From an uncultured Rhodanobacteraceae bacterium (lineage in GTDB: Bacteria; Pseudomonadota; Gammaproteobacteria; Xanthomonadales; Rhodanobacteraceae), in assembly GCA_937902695.1 (NCBI GenBank), contig CALFNI010000385.1:1-9071 (forward strand): a DNA stretch of 9,071 bases, in the 5' to 3' direction. The stretch's first letter is position 1. Each line of letters begins with the position of its first letter. The notes below the pieces were generated by a model. That model made no database searches and was not told where the DNA came from. It saw only the letters and a list, made by a program, of their open reading frames with translations. Positions 1 through 7,300 of this stretch are shown here, piece by piece. A program made the translations under genes and the position numbers.

Positions 1-428
1 ATCAGGTCGACGTGGATCCTTCCACGCCGCTGCTCTGGGTCCTGCGCGATCACCTCGGCATGACCGGCACGAAATACGGGTGCGGCATCGAAGTCTGCGG
101 CGCCTGCACGGTGCTCGTCGACAACGAGTACGAGCGCTCGTGCGACATGGACGTCGGCGAAGCGCAGGGCCGCCAGATCACGACGATCGAAGGGCTGGCG
201 ACGATGATGGCGCCGCTGCAGCAGGCGTGGATCGCGCATCAGGTGCCGCAATGCGGCTACTGCCAGTCGGGCATGCTGATGGCCGCCGCCGCGCTGCTGC
301 GCCAGAACGGCAATCCGACCGACGCCGACATCGACGAATCGATGGACAACATCTGCGCCTGCGGCACGTACCAGCGCATTCGCGCGGCGATCCATTCCGC
401 CGCGGCCGCCCTGAGGAACGCGCCATGA
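1..428 (+). CDS. (2Fe-2S)-binding small subunit of an IorA-type molybdenum hydroxylase, 5'-truncated by the window edge
   Basis: Electron-transfer subunit of a xanthine-dehydrogenase-family molybdenum hydroxylase. It passes electrons from the molybdenum site of the partner subunit through two [2Fe-2S] clusters. Two Cys motifs are visible. The plant-ferredoxin type CX4CX2C has Cys codons at 81, 96 and 105, with the fourth Cys at 141. The second cluster motif is CX2C (252, 261) plus CXC (354, 360). The gene starts before the window: the reading frame is open back to base 1, and the codons before the in-frame GTG at 12 read H/QVDV, matching the usual N-terminal beta strand of this family (…[15 protein letters not shown]). 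That GTG is therefore an internal valine. The remaining 141 or so residues fit a family of about 150 aa, so only 10-15 residues are missing. The stop overlaps the next start (ATGA). The subunit has no visible signal of its own and is presumably exported with its partner. The substrate is unknown; IorA of isoquinoline 1-oxidoreductase is the closest family I recognise. Confidence 0.93.
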   Translation, partial: QVDVDPSTPLLWVLRDHLGMTGTKYGCGIEVCGACTVLVDNEYERSCDMDVGEAQGRQITTIEGLATMMAPLQQAWIAHQVPQCGYCQSGMLMAAAALLRQNGNPTDADIDESMDNICACGTYQRIRAAIHSAAAALRNAP

Positions 429-2635
429 CCCGGGCCGAGCGCGATCTCGTCGCGGGCGGACTCTCGCGGCGGCGTTTCCTCGTCTCCGGCGCCGCCGCCG
501 GCGGCATGATGATCGGCTTTTCGTTTCCGCTGGTCGGGCGCCTCGCGCGCGCCGCCGGTGCGCCGCCGCAACCGGCGGACGCGGTCGTCAATTCGTGGAT
601 CCTGATCGGCAGCGACAACCGCATCACGATTTACGTCGGCAGCCAGGAAATGGGCCAGGGCATCATTTCGTCGCTGCCGCAGATCGTCGCCGAGGATCTG
701 ATGGTCGACTGGGCGCAGGTGACCGGTGCGATCGCGCCGCCCGATCCCGCCTTCGTCAATCCGGGCACCGGCGCTCAATTGACCGGCGGCAGCATGAGCG
801 TGCGCGGCTACTACGACGCGCTGCGCACGGCGGGCGCCGCGGCGCGCGACATGCTGATCGCCGAGGCCGCGAGCGTGTGGGGCGTCGATCCGAGCGTCTG
901 CAGCGCGGCCGGCAACGGCACCGTCGTGAACACGCAGAACAGCGCCGTGCTCACCTATGGGCAACTCGCAGCGGGCGCCGCGCTCCGCACGCCGCCGACC
1001 AATCCGGCGTTGACGCCGGATTCCGAACTCCGGCTGATCGGCACGCCGGTGCCGCGCCCCGACATTCCTTCGAAATGCGACGGCACGGCGATCTTCGGCA
1101 TCGACGTGATCGTGCCGGGCATGGTGTATGCGGTGATCAAGCACTGCCCGACGCTCGGCGGAACCGTCGCGAGCCCGCCCTCGGCGCCGCCGGGCGCCAT
1201 CGCGGCGGTCGCGCTCGACAACGCGGTCGCAGTCGTCGCGAACGACACGTACGCGGCGATGCAGGCCGCGCAAGAGCTCAACGTGCAGTGGACGATTCCG
1301 GCGTCCTCGGCGGACCTCGACAACGCGGTGATCGCGGCGCAGGCGCGCGAGCTGATCTTCTCGCCGACGACCGCGATCGCGGAGACCGACGGCGATGTCG
1401 CAACAGCGCTTGCCGGCGCGGCGCAGCAGGTCGATCTCTACTACGACGTGCCATACCTTGCGCACGCGACGCTGGAATCGATGAACTGCACGGCTTCGGT
1501 GACGGCGAACGGTTGCGAAATCTGGGCGCCGACGCAGGCCCCGGGCCTCGTGCAGCTCACGGCCGCCGCGCTCACCGGGCTCGCACCCGATCAGATCACG
1601 GTGCACTGCACGTTCATGGGCGGCGGTCTCGGCCGCAAGTTCGAGCTCGACTACGTGTCGCAGGCCATCCGCGTGTCGATGGCGGTCGGGCAGCCGGTCA
1701 AGCTGACGTGGCCGCGCGAGCAGGACTTCACCAACGATCAGTACCGGCCGATGGCGCTCGTGCGCGTGCGCGCGGGTCTCGATGCCGCGGGCAACGTCGT
1801 TGCGTGGTGGTACCGCAACGTCTCGCCATCGATCCTGTTCCAGCGCGGCTGGATCGGTCCGAACGACGTCGACTCGCAGGCCGTCGACGGCGCGATCGAG
1901 CAGGCGTACGCATTCGGCGCGCGGCAGGTCGAGTACACGCGCCACACCGCCGGCGTGCCCGTCGGATTCTGGCGCTCGGTCGGCAATTCGATCAATGCGT
2001 TCATGGTCGAGAGCGCAATCGACGAACTGGCACTGCTGGCCGGCACGGATCCTGTCGACTTCCGGCGCCGGCTCCTCGCCAACGATGCGCGATCGCTTGC
2101 GGTGCTGGACGCGGCGGCGACGCTCGGCGGCTGGGGCACGACGTTGCCGAGCGGCCACGCGCGCGGCATCGCGTTCCATGCCGCATTCGGCAGCGTCGTC
2201 GCGCAAGTCGTCGAGATCTCCGGTGCGACACCGCTGCAGATCAAGGTGCACAAGGTCGCGTGCGTGATCGACTGCGGCCGCTGCATCAATCCGGATACGG
2301 TGGAAGCGCAGCTGCAGGGCGCGATCGCGCAAGGCATGACGGCCGCGCTGTGGGGCGAGATGAAGTTCACCGCCGGCGTCGTGTCGCCGCGCAATTTCAA
2401 CGGCTACAAGATGCTGCGCATGCGCGACATGCCCGTCGTCAGCGTGCAGGTGATCCAGGGCGGGCCGCCCATCGGCGGCGTAGGGGAGCCGGGTGTGCCG
2501 CCGATCGCGCCGGCGATCGCCAACGCGTACGCGACGCTGACGGGAACGCGTCTGCGCACGCTGCCGTTGACGGGCCTGCAGTCGGCTCCGCCCACGCCGC
2601 CGACGGACGACATATTCGCGGATGGCTTCGACTGA
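425..2635 (+). CDS. Tat-exported molybdopterin-binding subunit of an IorB-type (isoquinoline 1-oxidoreductase-like) molybdenum hydroxylase
   Basis: Catalytic large subunit (736 aa) that would bind the molybdenum-pterin cofactor and hydroxylate an N-heterocycle or aldehyde-like substrate. The ATG at 425 is preceded by GAGGA (413-417) and overlaps the upstream stop. The N-terminus has a twin-arginine motif SRRRFL (residues 14-19) followed by a hydrophobic Gly/Ala-rich stretch, so export as a folded holoenzyme to the periplasm is expected. Family motifs occur in order: QEMGQG (74-79), MGGGLGRKF (398-406), GVPVGFWRS (510-518), [10 protein letters not shown] with downstream QLQGAI (616-634), and GVGEPG (685-690). 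Glu688 in the last motif is the candidate catalytic base. IorB-type proteins are usually 700-780 aa, so this looks full length. The protein ends in a Pro/Thr-rich segment and the motif DDIFADGFD (728-736), which is not part of the catalytic fold. No XdhC-, MobA- or cytochrome-type accessory gene lies downstream. The substrate cannot be read from the sequence. Confidence 0.93.
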   Translation: MTRAERDLVAGGLSRRRFLVSGAAAGGMMIGFSFPLVGRLARAAGAPPQPADAVVNSWILIGSDNRITIYVGSQEMGQGIISSLPQIVAEDLMVDWAQVTGAIAPPDPAFVNPGTGAQLTGGSMSVRGYYDALRTAGAAARDMLIAEAASVWGVDPSVCSAAGNGTVVNTQNSAVLTYGQLAAGAALRTPPTNPALTPDSELRLIGTPVPRPDIPSKCDGTAIFGIDVIVPGMVYAVIKHCPTLGGTVASPPSAPPGAIAAVALDNAVAVVANDTYAAMQAAQELNVQWTIPASSADLDNAVIAAQARELIFSPTTAIAETDGDVATALAGAAQQVDLYYDVPYLAHATLESMNCTASVTANGCEIWAPTQAPGLVQLTAAALTGLAPDQITVHCTFMGGGLGRKFELDYVSQAIRVSMAVGQPVKLTWPREQDFTNDQYRPMALVRVRAGLDAAGNVVAWWYRNVSPSILFQRGWIGPNDVDSQAVDGAIEQAYAFGARQVEYTRHTAGVPVGFWRSVGNSINAFMVESAIDELALLAGTDPVDFRRRLLANDARSLAVLDAAATLGGWGTTLPSGHARGIAFHAAFGSVVAQVVEISGATPLQIKVHKVACVIDCGRCINPDTVEAQLQGAIAQGMTAALWGEMKFTAGVVSPRNFNGYKMLRMRDMPVVSVQVIQGGPPIGGVGEPGVPPIAPAIANAYATLTGTRLRTLPLTGLQSAPPTPPTDDIFADGFD

Positions 2636-2645
2636 CGGGCACCAC

Positions 2646-2698
2646 GGCGGGAGACGAGGCTGCAGCGAAACCCGCTGCATCGAACCGGACATCCCGCC
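2646..2698 (+). terminator. Bipartite inverted repeat after the hydroxylase genes (possible terminator or leader structure)
   Basis: Two nested perfect inverted repeats lie 10 nt after the hydroxylase stop. The outer pair is GGCGGGA (2646-2652) with TCCCGCC (2692-2698). The inner pair is TGCAGCG (2661-2667) with CGCTGCA (2673-2679), with a 5-nt loop AAACC. Together they can fold into one long interrupted hairpin. No T-run follows, so it is not a classical intrinsic terminator. It could still be a mRNA 3'-end structure, a weak terminator, or part of a leader. The pairings are seen directly; the function is inferred. Confidence 0.4.
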
Positions 2699-2720
2699 CG
2701 ATGCAATTGTCTAACATCGG
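2698..2720. promoter_or_regulatory. Dyad symmetry upstream of the small Cys/His-rich gene (candidate operator)
   Basis: CCGATG (2698-2703) and CATCGG (2715-2720) form a perfect 6-bp inverted repeat separated by 11 nt. The CAATTG palindrome (2704-2709) sits in the spacer, and the dyad overlaps the promoter-like -35 hexamer. Position and symmetry would suit a dimeric regulator that controls the metal-efflux operon. No regulator gene is visible in the window and I do not recognise the half-site as that of a known family, so this is a hypothesis. Confidence 0.28.
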
Positions 2721-2735
2721 CGCAATCGGTAAGGT
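2707..2735 (+). promoter_or_regulatory. Weak sigma70-like promoter match for the efflux operon
   Basis: TTGTCT (2707-2712, 4 of 6 to TTGACA), a 17-nt spacer, then TAAGGT (2730-2735, 3 of 6 to TATAAT). If used, transcription would begin around 2742, nearly at the ATG at 2745. The message would then be almost leaderless, and the AAGG at 2731-2734 could not act as a ribosome-binding site. The more AT-rich composition here stands out from the surrounding coding DNA, but the match is poor and a promoter further upstream is equally possible. Confidence 0.22.
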
Positions 2736-2744
2736 ACGCGCCGC

Positions 2745-3125
2745 ATGGTCGTCACCGCGCCCCCGCTGATCACCCGTCTTCGCCGCCGCATCGCGGCAGC
2801 GGCATGGTTGTTCGCGTTCGTGGTGCTGGCCAAGGCCGCGTTGGCTACCGCCTGCATGGGCGACGGAGCTGCAGCATCCGCTGTCGCAGCGGCCGGTGCC
2901 GTCGATTCGGTCACGGCGCTTTCCGCGTCGGCATCCGATAGCGCCGATACCTGCTTTCACGCGGGATCGACCGGCTGCCACTGCGCCTGTGCACACGGCG
3001 CGGTGCTCGCGGTCGACGCCAGCACGGCGATTGCACCGCTTCTCGCGTCGATTCCGCTGCCGTCCATCTCCTCGCTCGCGCTTCTTGCGCCTCGAAGCAC
3101 GACGCTTCGCCCTCCCATCGCCTGA
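2745..3125 (+). CDS. Small exported Cys/His-rich protein, possible periplasmic metal-binding or leader protein of the efflux operon
   Basis: A 126-aa protein I cannot assign to a named gene. An arginine-rich N-terminus (RLRRR, residues 11-15) precedes a hydrophobic stretch (about 17-36) ending in ALATA, which fits a signal peptide cleaved near residue 36, or a membrane anchor. A low-complexity Ala/Ser region follows. Next comes a compact cluster CFHAGSTGCHCACAH (70-84), with Cys 70, 78, 80 and 82 and His 72, 79 and 84, which is a plausible soft-metal ligand set. The C-terminus is hydrophobic and ends in LRPPIA. The layout (signal, Cys/His cluster, PP-containing end) recalls the small CopL-like and DUF2946-type proteins that precede metal-resistance operons in proteobacteria. 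I infer that resemblance from pattern, not alignment. AAGG at 2731-2734 stands 10 nt before the ATG. The efflux adaptor begins 81 nt downstream on the same strand, so co-transcription is likely. Confidence 0.65.
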   Translation: MVVTAPPLITRLRRRIAAAAWLFAFVVLAKAALATACMGDGAAASAVAAAGAVDSVTALSASASDSADTCFHAGSTGCHCACAHGAVLAVDASTAIAPLLASIPLPSISSLALLAPRSTTLRPPIA

Positions 3126-3133
3126 CCTCGCTC

Positions 3134-3176
3134 GCGCTCGCTGGAGCGCTGCTTCTGACGCACGGATTCGTGCGTC
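3134..3176 (+). promoter_or_regulatory. Two consecutive stem-loops between the small protein gene and the efflux adaptor gene
   Basis: Stem 1 is GCGCTC (3134-3139), loop GCTG, GAGCGC (3144-3149). Stem 2 is GACGCACG (3157-3164), loop GATT, CGTGCGTC (3169-3176): eight perfect base pairs with a four-base loop. Neither is followed by a T-run, so a classical terminator is unlikely. Stem 2 ends 16 nt before the GGGAG ribosome-binding site of the adaptor gene. This places the pair where it could stabilise the downstream message, cause partial termination, or tune translation. The structures are seen in the sequence; their role is inferred. Confidence 0.42.
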
Positions 3177-3206
3177 CGGTCACAGGCATCGTGGGAGATG
3201 GCAAAA

Positions 3207-4391
3207 ATGCTGCTTTTTGCAAAGACGTCAGCCGGCGTCTCGACGGATATCAATGCGCGGAACCGGGAGGCGCGCGACGGAGCGCGCCGGTCTTCGCGGT
3301 TTCCATGCGTCTGCTTCGCCGTCTGCGTTCTGATCTCGGTGCGCTGCGTGCAGGCGGCGGACGACATCGCCATGACCGCGGCCCGGATGCAGGCCATCGG
3401 CATCGAGCTGCAAGAACTAGACACGCCCGCGCGCGCCTCCGGTCTCGCCTATCCCGCACGCGCCGTATTGCCACGCGACAAGGAGCAACTCGTCAGCGCG
3501 GCCGTGGCCGGCATGGTCGATCAGATTCTCGTCGAGGATCACGCTGAAGTCGTCCGCGGACAACCGCTGATCCGCATCAACAGTCCGGAGTTTGGCGATC
3601 TGCAGCTCAAGCTCCTCGAAGCCACCAACCAGGCGCGCCTCGCAGCGGGCACGCTGGCGCGCGAGAAGGGACTGTTCGCGGAAGGCATCATTCCCAAGCG
3701 CCGCGTGATCGAAGCCGAATCCGCAGCGAGCACCGCACGCGCCACCGAGCAGCACGCCGGCGATGCGCTGCGCCTCGCCGGCGCGGACGATGCGACGATC
3801 GCCAGGATTGCTGCCGGTCAGGTTCAGGATCGCCTCGAGATTCGTGCGTCGCGCGCTGCGACCGTGCTCGCGATCGATGTCAAGCCTGGACAGCGGATCA
3901 CCGAGGCCGACCCGTTGTTGCGACTCGCCGAGCTGGGCACGCTCTGGTTGGACGTCGACATTCCGGCCGCACAAGCCGATGCGTGGGACCCCGACGGAGA
4001 AATCGCCGTGGTCGGCCGCGATGTTCGCGCCAGACCGCTCAGCGTGTCCGCACAGGTCAGCGGCGCCCAGATGGCGACACTCAGAGCAAGCGTCACGCGC
4101 GGAGCCGGACTGCTGCGCCCCGGGGAGTTCCTGCAGGCGCAAGTACCGCTGAAGGCATCCGGCGCGGCGTGGACGCTGCCGAACGCGGCGGTCATACACC
4201 AGGATGATCGCACCGTCGTGTTCGTCCGCACGGGAGCCGGCTTCGAGGCGCGCGCCGTCGCGGTGATCGCCGAGAGCGCCGGCGGCGCAAGCGTCGCGGG
4301 TCCGCTCGCGGCCGGCGATGCGATCGCAGTCAAAGGCACGATCGCACTGAAGGCTGCATGGCTCGGCGAAAGCGGCGCCGAGGACGAATGA
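3207..4391 (+). CDS. czcB: Efflux RND transporter periplasmic adaptor subunit (CzcB-like membrane fusion protein)
   Basis: Periplasmic adaptor (394 aa) that would join the inner-membrane RND pump to the outer-membrane channel. From the chosen Met, the N-terminal 40 or so residues are polar or basic, then a hydrophobic stretch ends in VQAADD (about 48-53), giving an unusually late signal peptide. The first lipoyl half is VSAAVAGMVDQILVEDHAEV (96-115) with RGQPLIRINSPEF after it. A short alpha-hairpin (about 130-180) contains LFAEGIIPKRRVIEAES. The second lipoyl half is LEIRASRAATVLAIDVKPGQ (about 190-209), and a beta-barrel (LWLDVDIP onward) and a membrane-proximal domain follow. I chose ATG 3207 because GGGAG (3193-3197) is 9 nt away. 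An in-frame ATG at 3198 directly abuts that site and would add three residues. There is no His-rich N-terminal metal-binding segment and no lipobox. The stop is 1 nt from the pump start. Confidence 0.92.
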   Translation: MLLFAKTSAGVSTDINARNREARDGARRSSRFPCVCFAVCVLISVRCVQAADDIAMTAARMQAIGIELQELDTPARASGLAYPARAVLPRDKEQLVSAAVAGMVDQILVEDHAEVVRGQPLIRINSPEFGDLQLKLLEATNQARLAAGTLAREKGLFAEGIIPKRRVIEAESAASTARATEQHAGDALRLAGADDATIARIAAGQVQDRLEIRASRAATVLAIDVKPGQRITEADPLLRLAELGTLWLDVDIPAAQADAWDPDGEIAVVGRDVRARPLSVSAQVSGAQMATLRASVTRGAGLLRPGEFLQAQVPLKASGAAWTLPNAAVIHQDDRTVVFVRTGAGFEARAVAVIAESAGGASVAGPLAAGDAIAVKGTIALKAAWLGESGAEDE

Positions 4392-4392
4392 C

Positions 4393-7300
4393 ATGCTGCA
4401 ACGGCTGATTCGTTTTGCGCTCGCGCAACGCTTGTTCGTGCTGGCGACCGCAACGCTCCTCGCGGGCATTGGGTGGATGGCGTTCCGGAGCCTGCCGATC
4501 GATGCGTTTCCCGACGCCTCCGGCGTGCAGGTCAAGATCATCATGAAGGCGCCGGGCATGACGCCCGAGGAAGTCGAGACACGCATCGCGATTCCGATCG
4601 AAACCGAAATGCTCGGTATTCCGCATCAACGCATGCTGCGCTCGATGTCGAAGTACGGCATCGTCGATGTGACGCTCGACTTCGACGACGGCACCGACAT
4701 CTACTGGGCGCGCCAGCAGGTCGCCGAGCGCCTGGCCGGTATCGCCGACGATCTGCCGCCAGGGATCGACGGCGGCATGGCGCCGATCACGACGCCGCTG
4801 GGCGAGATGTTCATGTTCACGATCGAGGGCGAAGGCTATTCGCTGACCGAACGGCGCAGCGTTCTCGACTGGACGATTCGTCCCGCGTTGCGCACCGTGC
4901 CCGGCGTTGCCGACGTCAACGCGCTCGGCGGTCTGGTACGCACGTTCGACGTCATTCCAGACCCGGCCAAGATGGCCGCTGCAGGCCTCAGCACGGCGAC
5001 GCTGCGCGAAAAGCTCGAGCGAAACAACCGCGACGACGGCGCCGGCCGTCTCGCCGACGGCGAGGAAGCGCTGCTGGTTCGAAGCGAAGGCAGCGTGCGG
5101 AACGAGGATGACCTGCGCGCGATCGTCGTTGCGATCCGGAGCGGCGCGCCGGTTCGCGTCGGCGACATCGCGACCGTGCGCACGGGCTCCCTCACGCGCT
5201 ATGGCGTCGTTACGCAGGACGGCGAAGGCGAAGCGGTCGAAGGCCTCGTGTTGGGCCTGGCCGGCGCCAACGCACGCGAGGTCGTGGAGGGGGTCCAAAA
5301 GAAACTCGCCGAACTCGCGCCGAGCCTGCCGAAGGGAATCGGCATCAAGGTCTTCTACAACCGCGCCGCACTGGTCACGAAAGCCATCGGCACGGTGTCG
5401 ACGGCGTTGCTCGAAGCGACAGTGCTGGTGCTGATTCTGCTCGGCCTGTTCCTCGGCAACGTACGCGCCGCCCTCACCGTGGCGCTCATTCTGCCGCTCG
5501 CTGCGTTGTCGACCTTCATCTTGATGCGCGCATTCGGCATGTCGGCGAACCTGATGAGTCTCGGCGGACTTGCGATCGCGATCGGCCTTCTGGTCGATGC
5601 GGCCGTCGTCGTCGTCGAGAACATCACCCAACATCTCGCGCGCGATCCCACCGCCGGCAGGTTGCCGCGGCTTCATGTGATTTTCCGCGCGGTGCGCGAA
5701 GTGGCCATGCCGACCGCCGCGGGCATGGGCATCATCATGATCGTGTTCCTGCCATTGCTGACGCTGCACGGCCTGGAAGGGAAGCTATTCGTCCCCGTGG
5801 CGCTGGCAATCGTCTTTGCACTGGCGAGCTCGCTGTTGCTGTCGCTGACGGTCATCCCGGTAGCCGCCTCCTACCTGGTGACGCAGGTCGCGCACACGGA
5901 GCCGTGGCTTCCGCGTACGTTGCACGGCTGGTATGTGCCGCTGCTCGATCGGGCGCTCGCACGCCCGCGGCCGTTGCTTGTCGCTGCGGGTGCCTTGCTG
6001 GTCATCTCGTTCGGCATCTACCTGCTGGTCGGCAAGACGTTCATGCCGACGATGGACGAAGGCGACGTGATCGTCGGCGTCGAGAAGCTGCCGTCGGTAA
6101 GCCTCGAGCAGACCGCGGCGCTCGATGCGCGCATCCAGGCCGAGCTGATGCGCAAGGTGCCCGAGATCATCGGCGTCGTCGGACGCGCGGGATCCGACGA
6201 GCTCGGACTCGATCCGATGGGCCTCAACCAGACGGACACGTTTCTCGTGTTGAAGCCGCCTGACGAGTGGCGTCCAGGCGGCAAGGCGGGCCTGATCGAA
6301 AACCTCCGCGCGGTGCTCGCCGACTTGCCGATCAAGTTCAGCTTTACGCAACCGATCGAGATGCGTGTCTCGGAAATGATCATCGGCGTACGAGGGGATG
6401 TCGCAATCAAGGTGTTCGGCCGCGATCTCGCGACACTCGACGACCTCGCCCGACGCATCGAACGGGTGGTCAGGGAGATTGCGGGCAGCCTGGATGTCTA
6501 TACCGTGCAGAACGACGGCGTGCAGTACCTGCGCATCGTCGTCGACCGTCTTGCCGCGGGACGCTTCGGCCTGAATGTGGAGGACATCCAGGACGCACTG
6601 CGCACGCAGGTCGAAGGCCAGCGCGCCGGGACGGTCATCGACGGCAACCAGCGCGTGCCGGTGGTCGTCCGGGGGCCGGATCGGATCAGGCTTTCGCCGG
6701 CCGAGTTCGGAGCGCTGCACATCGCGACACCCGACGACAGCCAGGTTCCGTTGTCGGCGGTCGCGAAACTCGAACGCGCCGGCGGGCCGGTCAAGATCGA
6801 TCGAGAGCTCGGCAGCCGCTACAGCGTCGTCATCGCCAACGTCAGCGGCCGCGACCTCGTCGGCTTCGTCGAGGAGGCCAGGGCTAAAATCGCCGCGGCC
6901 GTGCCGCTTCCGACAGGCTATCAGTTGAGTTTCGGCGGCCAGTTCGAGAATCAGCAGCGCGCGTCCGCGCGATTGAGCCTGGTGATTCCACTCGCGCTGG
7001 CACTTATCTTCGTGCTCCTGTTTTCGACGTTCGGTTCGGTTCGCCAGGCGCTGCTGGTGCTCTCGAACATTCCGTTCGCGCTGGTGGGCGGCATCGTCGC
7101 CCTATGGGTCGCGCGTGAGTACCTCTCGGTGCCGGCTTCGGTCGGATTCATTGCGCTGCTCGGCATCGCGGTACTGAACGGTGTCGTTCTCGTCAGTTAC
7201 TTCAACCAGCTTCACGCAGAAGGCTTGCCGCTGCTGGAATGCGTCAAGCAAGGCGCGGCGCGCCGGCTGCGACCGGTGTTGATGACCGCATCGATCACGG

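Noticed and set aside
257..2692. An 811-codon open frame on the minus strand opposite the hydroxylase large subunit
   Set aside because: It is Arg/His/Asp-rich with no recognisable domain and mirrors the codon pattern of the well-supported plus-strand gene. Long antisense frames are common in GC-rich coding DNA.
595..2769. A 724-codon plus-strand frame overlapping the hydroxylase gene
   Set aside because: Out-of-frame shadow: Arg/Gly/His-rich translation without domains, fully inside a gene with clear family motifs.
2826..2856. Lipoprotein signal in the small Cys/His-rich protein (Cys37 after ALATA)
   Set aside because: The residue three before the Cys is Ala rather than Leu/Val/Ile and the context fits signal peptidase I cleavage better, so I do not call a lipoprotein.
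4330..5769. A 479-codon minus-strand frame opposite the start of the pump gene
   Set aside because: Low-complexity Arg/Gln/His-rich translation and no domain; the opposite strand encodes a clear RND pump.
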